Below are positions 5,065 to 6,820 of a DNA stretch of 6,820 nucleotides, piece by piece. The notes below the pieces were generated by a model. It had not been told where the DNA came from. It worked only from the letters and a program-made list of their open reading frames with translations, and ran no database searches. The translations under genes were made by a program, and so were the position numbers. The stretch comes from JBKPDV01 sp046728075 (GTDB taxonomy: Bacteria > Acidobacteriota > Thermoanaerobaculia > UBA5066 > Gp7-AA6). The DNA lies in the NCBI GenBank assembly GCA_046728075.1, contig JBKPDV010000250.1:1-6820 (forward strand). The letters run 5' to 3'. Position 1 is the stretch's first letter. Each line of letters opens with the position of its first letter.

Positions 5065-5823
5065 ATGCAAGAGCGCTTTCCCCGCCGCGCGATGAGTGGG
5101 CACCCGCGCGGTCTTCTCGCGGTCCTGGTCTTCGCGACCGTGGCCTTGCAACTCGGTTGCCCGGCCCCGTTCGAGACGACCAACTTGAACCCTTCCACGT
5201 TCGGGCAGCCGGTCACGTTTACAGCTTCCGTGGGCGGTTTCGGGGGGCCGATTCCCACGGGCACCGTGGATTTCTTAGACGGAGCCACGACGCTCGCGAG
5301 CGGAGTCCCCATGGACCCGAGCGGTCACGCCAACTTCACGACCTCGAGCCTTGCCATCGGATCCCACTCGATGACCGTCCACTATTCCGGTGACTCAAAC
5401 TACGCGCCGGGAAACTCGGCCCCGATCATTCAGGCCGTTCGGGCGGCGTCGGCTTCCTTTTTCACGCTCACACCTTGCCGGCTCGTCGATACCCGCGCGC
5501 CAAACGGGCCTCTCGGAGGTCCCAGCCTCGTAGCCGGACAGAGCCGAACCTTTACGCTGGCAGGAACGTGCAACATTCCAGCGAACGCCTCGGCGCTCTC
5601 GGTGAATATCACGATCGTTGGAGCGAGCGTTCCCGGCTTCGTGATTCTCTATGGCGGCGGAACTCCACAGCCGGCCGTCAGCAATATCAACTTTTCCGCG
5701 GGACAGGTTCGAGCCAACAGTGCGATTGTGACTCTCGGCGCGTTGGGCGATGTGGCGGCGTTCCTGGGTCAGAGCAGCGGGAACGCGCATGTGATCATCG
5801 ACGTCAACGGATATCTGCAGTAA
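5065..5823 (+). CDS. Secreted bacterial Ig-like domain protein with shared C-terminal module
   Basis: This 252-residue protein has a basic n-region with several Arg, a hydrophobic core (about 17-30, GLLAVLVFATVALQL) and Cys32 after Gly31. The residues before Cys32 (Gln-Leu-Gly) only partly match a lipobox, so it may be a lipoprotein or simply secreted. Residues about 38-125 match the bacterial Ig-like family often found in repeats: NPSTFGQPVTFTASV, then PTGTVDFLDGATTL, then LAIGSHSMTVHYSGDSNY. This fold is structural or adhesive, not enzymatic. Residues 132-252 are the shared module, with Cys138 and Cys169. The third cysteine of the other two copies is replaced by Leu234. The stop at 5821-5823 is 18 nt from the stop of the convergent ligase-polymerase gene. 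The 157-nt gap upstream suggests its own promoter. Its first ten bases, ATGCAAGAGC, match the start of the beta-helix gene. Confidence 0.82.
   Translation: MQERFPRRAMSGHPRGLLAVLVFATVALQLGCPAPFETTNLNPSTFGQPVTFTASVGGFGGPIPTGTVDFLDGATTLASGVPMDPSGHANFTTSSLAIGSHSMTVHYSGDSNYAPGNSAPIIQAVRAASASFFTLTPCRLVDTRAPNGPLGGPSLVAGQSRTFTLAGTCNIPANASALSVNITIVGASVPGFVILYGGGTPQPAVSNINFSAGQVRANSAIVTLGALGDVAAFLGQSSGNAHVIIDVNGYLQ
5458..5820 (+). repeat. Shared C-terminal module, copy 3 (Ig-domain protein)
   Basis: This encodes 121 residues from FFTLTPCRLVDTR to HVIIDVNGYLQ. It is the most divergent of the three copies: it has GTCNIP in place of GxCGIP, Leu in place of the third Cys, and Leu in the terminal GYLQ. It keeps all other landmarks and the exact C-terminal position. 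Confidence 0.83.
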
Positions 5824-5841
5824 GAATCCGAGAAGAGGAAG

Positions 5842-6820
5842 CTAAAAGAACTTCTCCAGCTTGAAGCGCCCGGTCTTCGCGAAGAGCGGCGCCCACAGAT
5901 CGCCGACCTTGCGCAGCCGGGCGGGCAGGTTGTCGATGCGGAAGTCTTCGATTGAGATCCCCTTCTCGACCTCCTTCCAGGTCACCGGGGTCGAGACGCT
6001 TGCCCGCGGCTTGGGGCGCACGGAGTAGACGGAAGCGAGGGTGCGTCCCCAGGCGTTCTGGTTGTAGTCGACGAGCACGCGTCCCTTCGGCCGCTTGGCG
6101 ATTTTGTATTCCGCCGTGACGAGCTTTGAGTCGCGCAATTCCATCTGGTGGGCGAACTCCTTGGCGAAGGTCCAGACCTGCTTCTGGGTCGGCCCCCGCA
6201 CGATCGGCACGTAGACGTGAATTCCCTTCGATCCGGTCGTTTTGGCGAGATTGGGCATGCCGAGCGCATCGAGCGACTCGCGCACGAGAAGCGCCGTCTC
6301 GCGGACTTTGCTGAAGTCGGCGCCGGGCACCGGGTCCAGGTCGAAGTGAAGGTAGTCGGGCCGGTCCACGTCGTCGCATCGCGCGTACCACTGGTTCAGG
6401 TCGATGCAACCCAGGTTCACGACCCAGAGAAGCGAGACCGCGTCCTGAACCATCGGAAAATCGATGACGTTGCCGGAGGAATGCTCGATCGAGCAGAGCT
6501 CGAGCCAATCGGGATGGGGCACGGGAACGCGCTTCATGAAAAAGAACTCGCCCACTGCGCCGTGGGGATAGCGTTTCATCACCATCGCGCGGTCTTTCAG
6601 GTGCGGGAGAAGCCATGGCGACACGTCGAGGTAGTACTGGAGCAGGTCCCCCTTCGTTACATGGAGCTCCGGCCAGAAGACTTTGTTCAGGTTGGTCAGG
6701 CGCACATGCCGGGAGTCAATCGCGACCTCGACATCGTCGGTCTCGCGCGGGATCTCGAGACCGGCGCGGGTACGCGCTTTCGCGGCAGGAGAGGCAGCCG
6801 CGCCGCGCCTGCGGGAAGGA
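5842..6820 (-). CDS. ligD: LigD-type NHEJ polymerase domain, N-terminally incomplete
   Basis: At least 325 residues are visible on the minus strand, ending at TAG 5844-5842. The core is the archaeo-eukaryotic-primase-like polymerase domain of bacterial NHEJ, which adds and fills nucleotides at double-strand breaks together with Ku and ligase. Family blocks appear in order: LTNLNKVFWPE...TKGDLLQYY; MKRYPHG with a following Gly-Glu-Phe-Phe-Phe; LLWVVNLGCIDLNQW; metal-binding Asp-Leu-Asp in HFDLDP (codons near 6342-6334); KTTGSKGIHVYVPI (His codon 6219-6217); and LVDYNQNAWGRTLASVYSVRP (Asp codon 6069-6067). GTG 6705 could start it, but the frame stays open to the window edge. Before it lie 38 more codons reading as an Ala/Arg/Lys-rich linker, then VEVAIDSRHV, which fits the usual lead-in to this domain. 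No start codon occurs in that extension, so the gene begins outside. It may be a PE-ligase-polymerase fusion with the polymerase last, or a stand-alone polymerase. Confidence 0.88.
   Translation of the reverse strand, partial: PSRRRGAAASPAAKARTRAGLEIPRETDDVEVAIDSRHVRLTNLNKVFWPELHVTKGDLLQYYLDVSPWLLPHLKDRAMVMKRYPHGAVGEFFFMKRVPVPHPDWLELCSIEHSSGNVIDFPMVQDAVSLLWVVNLGCIDLNQWYARCDDVDRPDYLHFDLDPVPGADFSKVRETALLVRESLDALGMPNLAKTTGSKGIHVYVPIVRGPTQKQVWTFAKEFAHQMELRDSKLVTAEYKIAKRPKGRVLVDYNQNAWGRTLASVYSVRPKPRASVSTPVTWKEVEKGISIEDFRIDNLPARLRKVGDLWAPLFAKTGRFKLEKFF

Noticed and set aside
5830..5856. GAGAAG and CTTCTC arms around the convergent stops as a bidirectional terminator
   Set aside because: The stem is only 6 bp with a 15-nt loop and no T-run on either strand, and most of it lies inside the coding end of ligD. 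It is too weak to call.
5804..6616. Second minus-strand open frame (270 codons) within the LigD region
   Set aside because: It is Arg/Ala-rich with no recognisable motifs. The other minus frame carries all LigD polymerase motifs.
1..6820. CRISPR arrays, tRNA or rRNA genes, insertion sequences, attachment sites
   Set aside because: There are no regularly spaced direct repeats, no transposase or integrase coding, no terminal inverted repeats around genes, and no cloverleaf or rRNA-like sequence on reading.

Overview
The window is clearly high in G+C, with C or G favoured at third codon positions, and codes densely on both strands. The gene content suggests a soil- or sediment-type Gram-negative bacterium, most plausibly an acidobacterium (Thermoanaerobaculia-like) or a similar deep lineage. 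The reasons are the M14-type peptidase tail, several secreted proteins ending in a 'DTR...VDVNGYFQ' module, and a LigD-type end-joining polymerase. This assignment rests on recalled family distributions, not on a marker gene.

Layout, left to right. (1) Positions 2-154 hold the last 50 residues of a protein resembling the C-terminus of M14-family zinc carboxypeptidases. (2) Positions 179-916 encode an exported Pro/Thr/Ala-rich low-complexity protein, possibly a lipoprotein, with an internal duplication. (3) Positions 922-1683 encode a cytoplasmic tetratricopeptide-repeat protein that starts 5 nt after the previous stop, so the two are probably translationally coupled. (4) Positions 1746-3413, 3492-4907 and 5065-5823 hold three consecutive secreted proteins on the + strand. 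(5) Positions 5842-6820 on the minus strand hold the C-terminal part of a LigD-type NHEJ polymerase, convergent with the third secreted protein and running off the window.

The most notable structure is the trio. A right-handed beta-helix protein, an SGNH-like hydrolase and a bacterial Ig-like domain protein have unrelated N-terminal parts. All three end in the same ~121-residue module, and in each the module ends exactly at the stop codon (GY[FL]Q-stop). This looks like a family of export substrates carrying a common C-terminal targeting, anchoring or binding domain on different cargo. The function of the module is inference; the shared architecture is directly visible.

There are no tRNA or rRNA genes, CRISPR arrays, insertion sequences or attachment sites that I can support. 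The noncoding gaps are short (24, 5, 62, 78, 157 and 18 nt). They contain a few inverted repeats, and two strong hairpins lie just inside the 5' coding end of the beta-helix gene.
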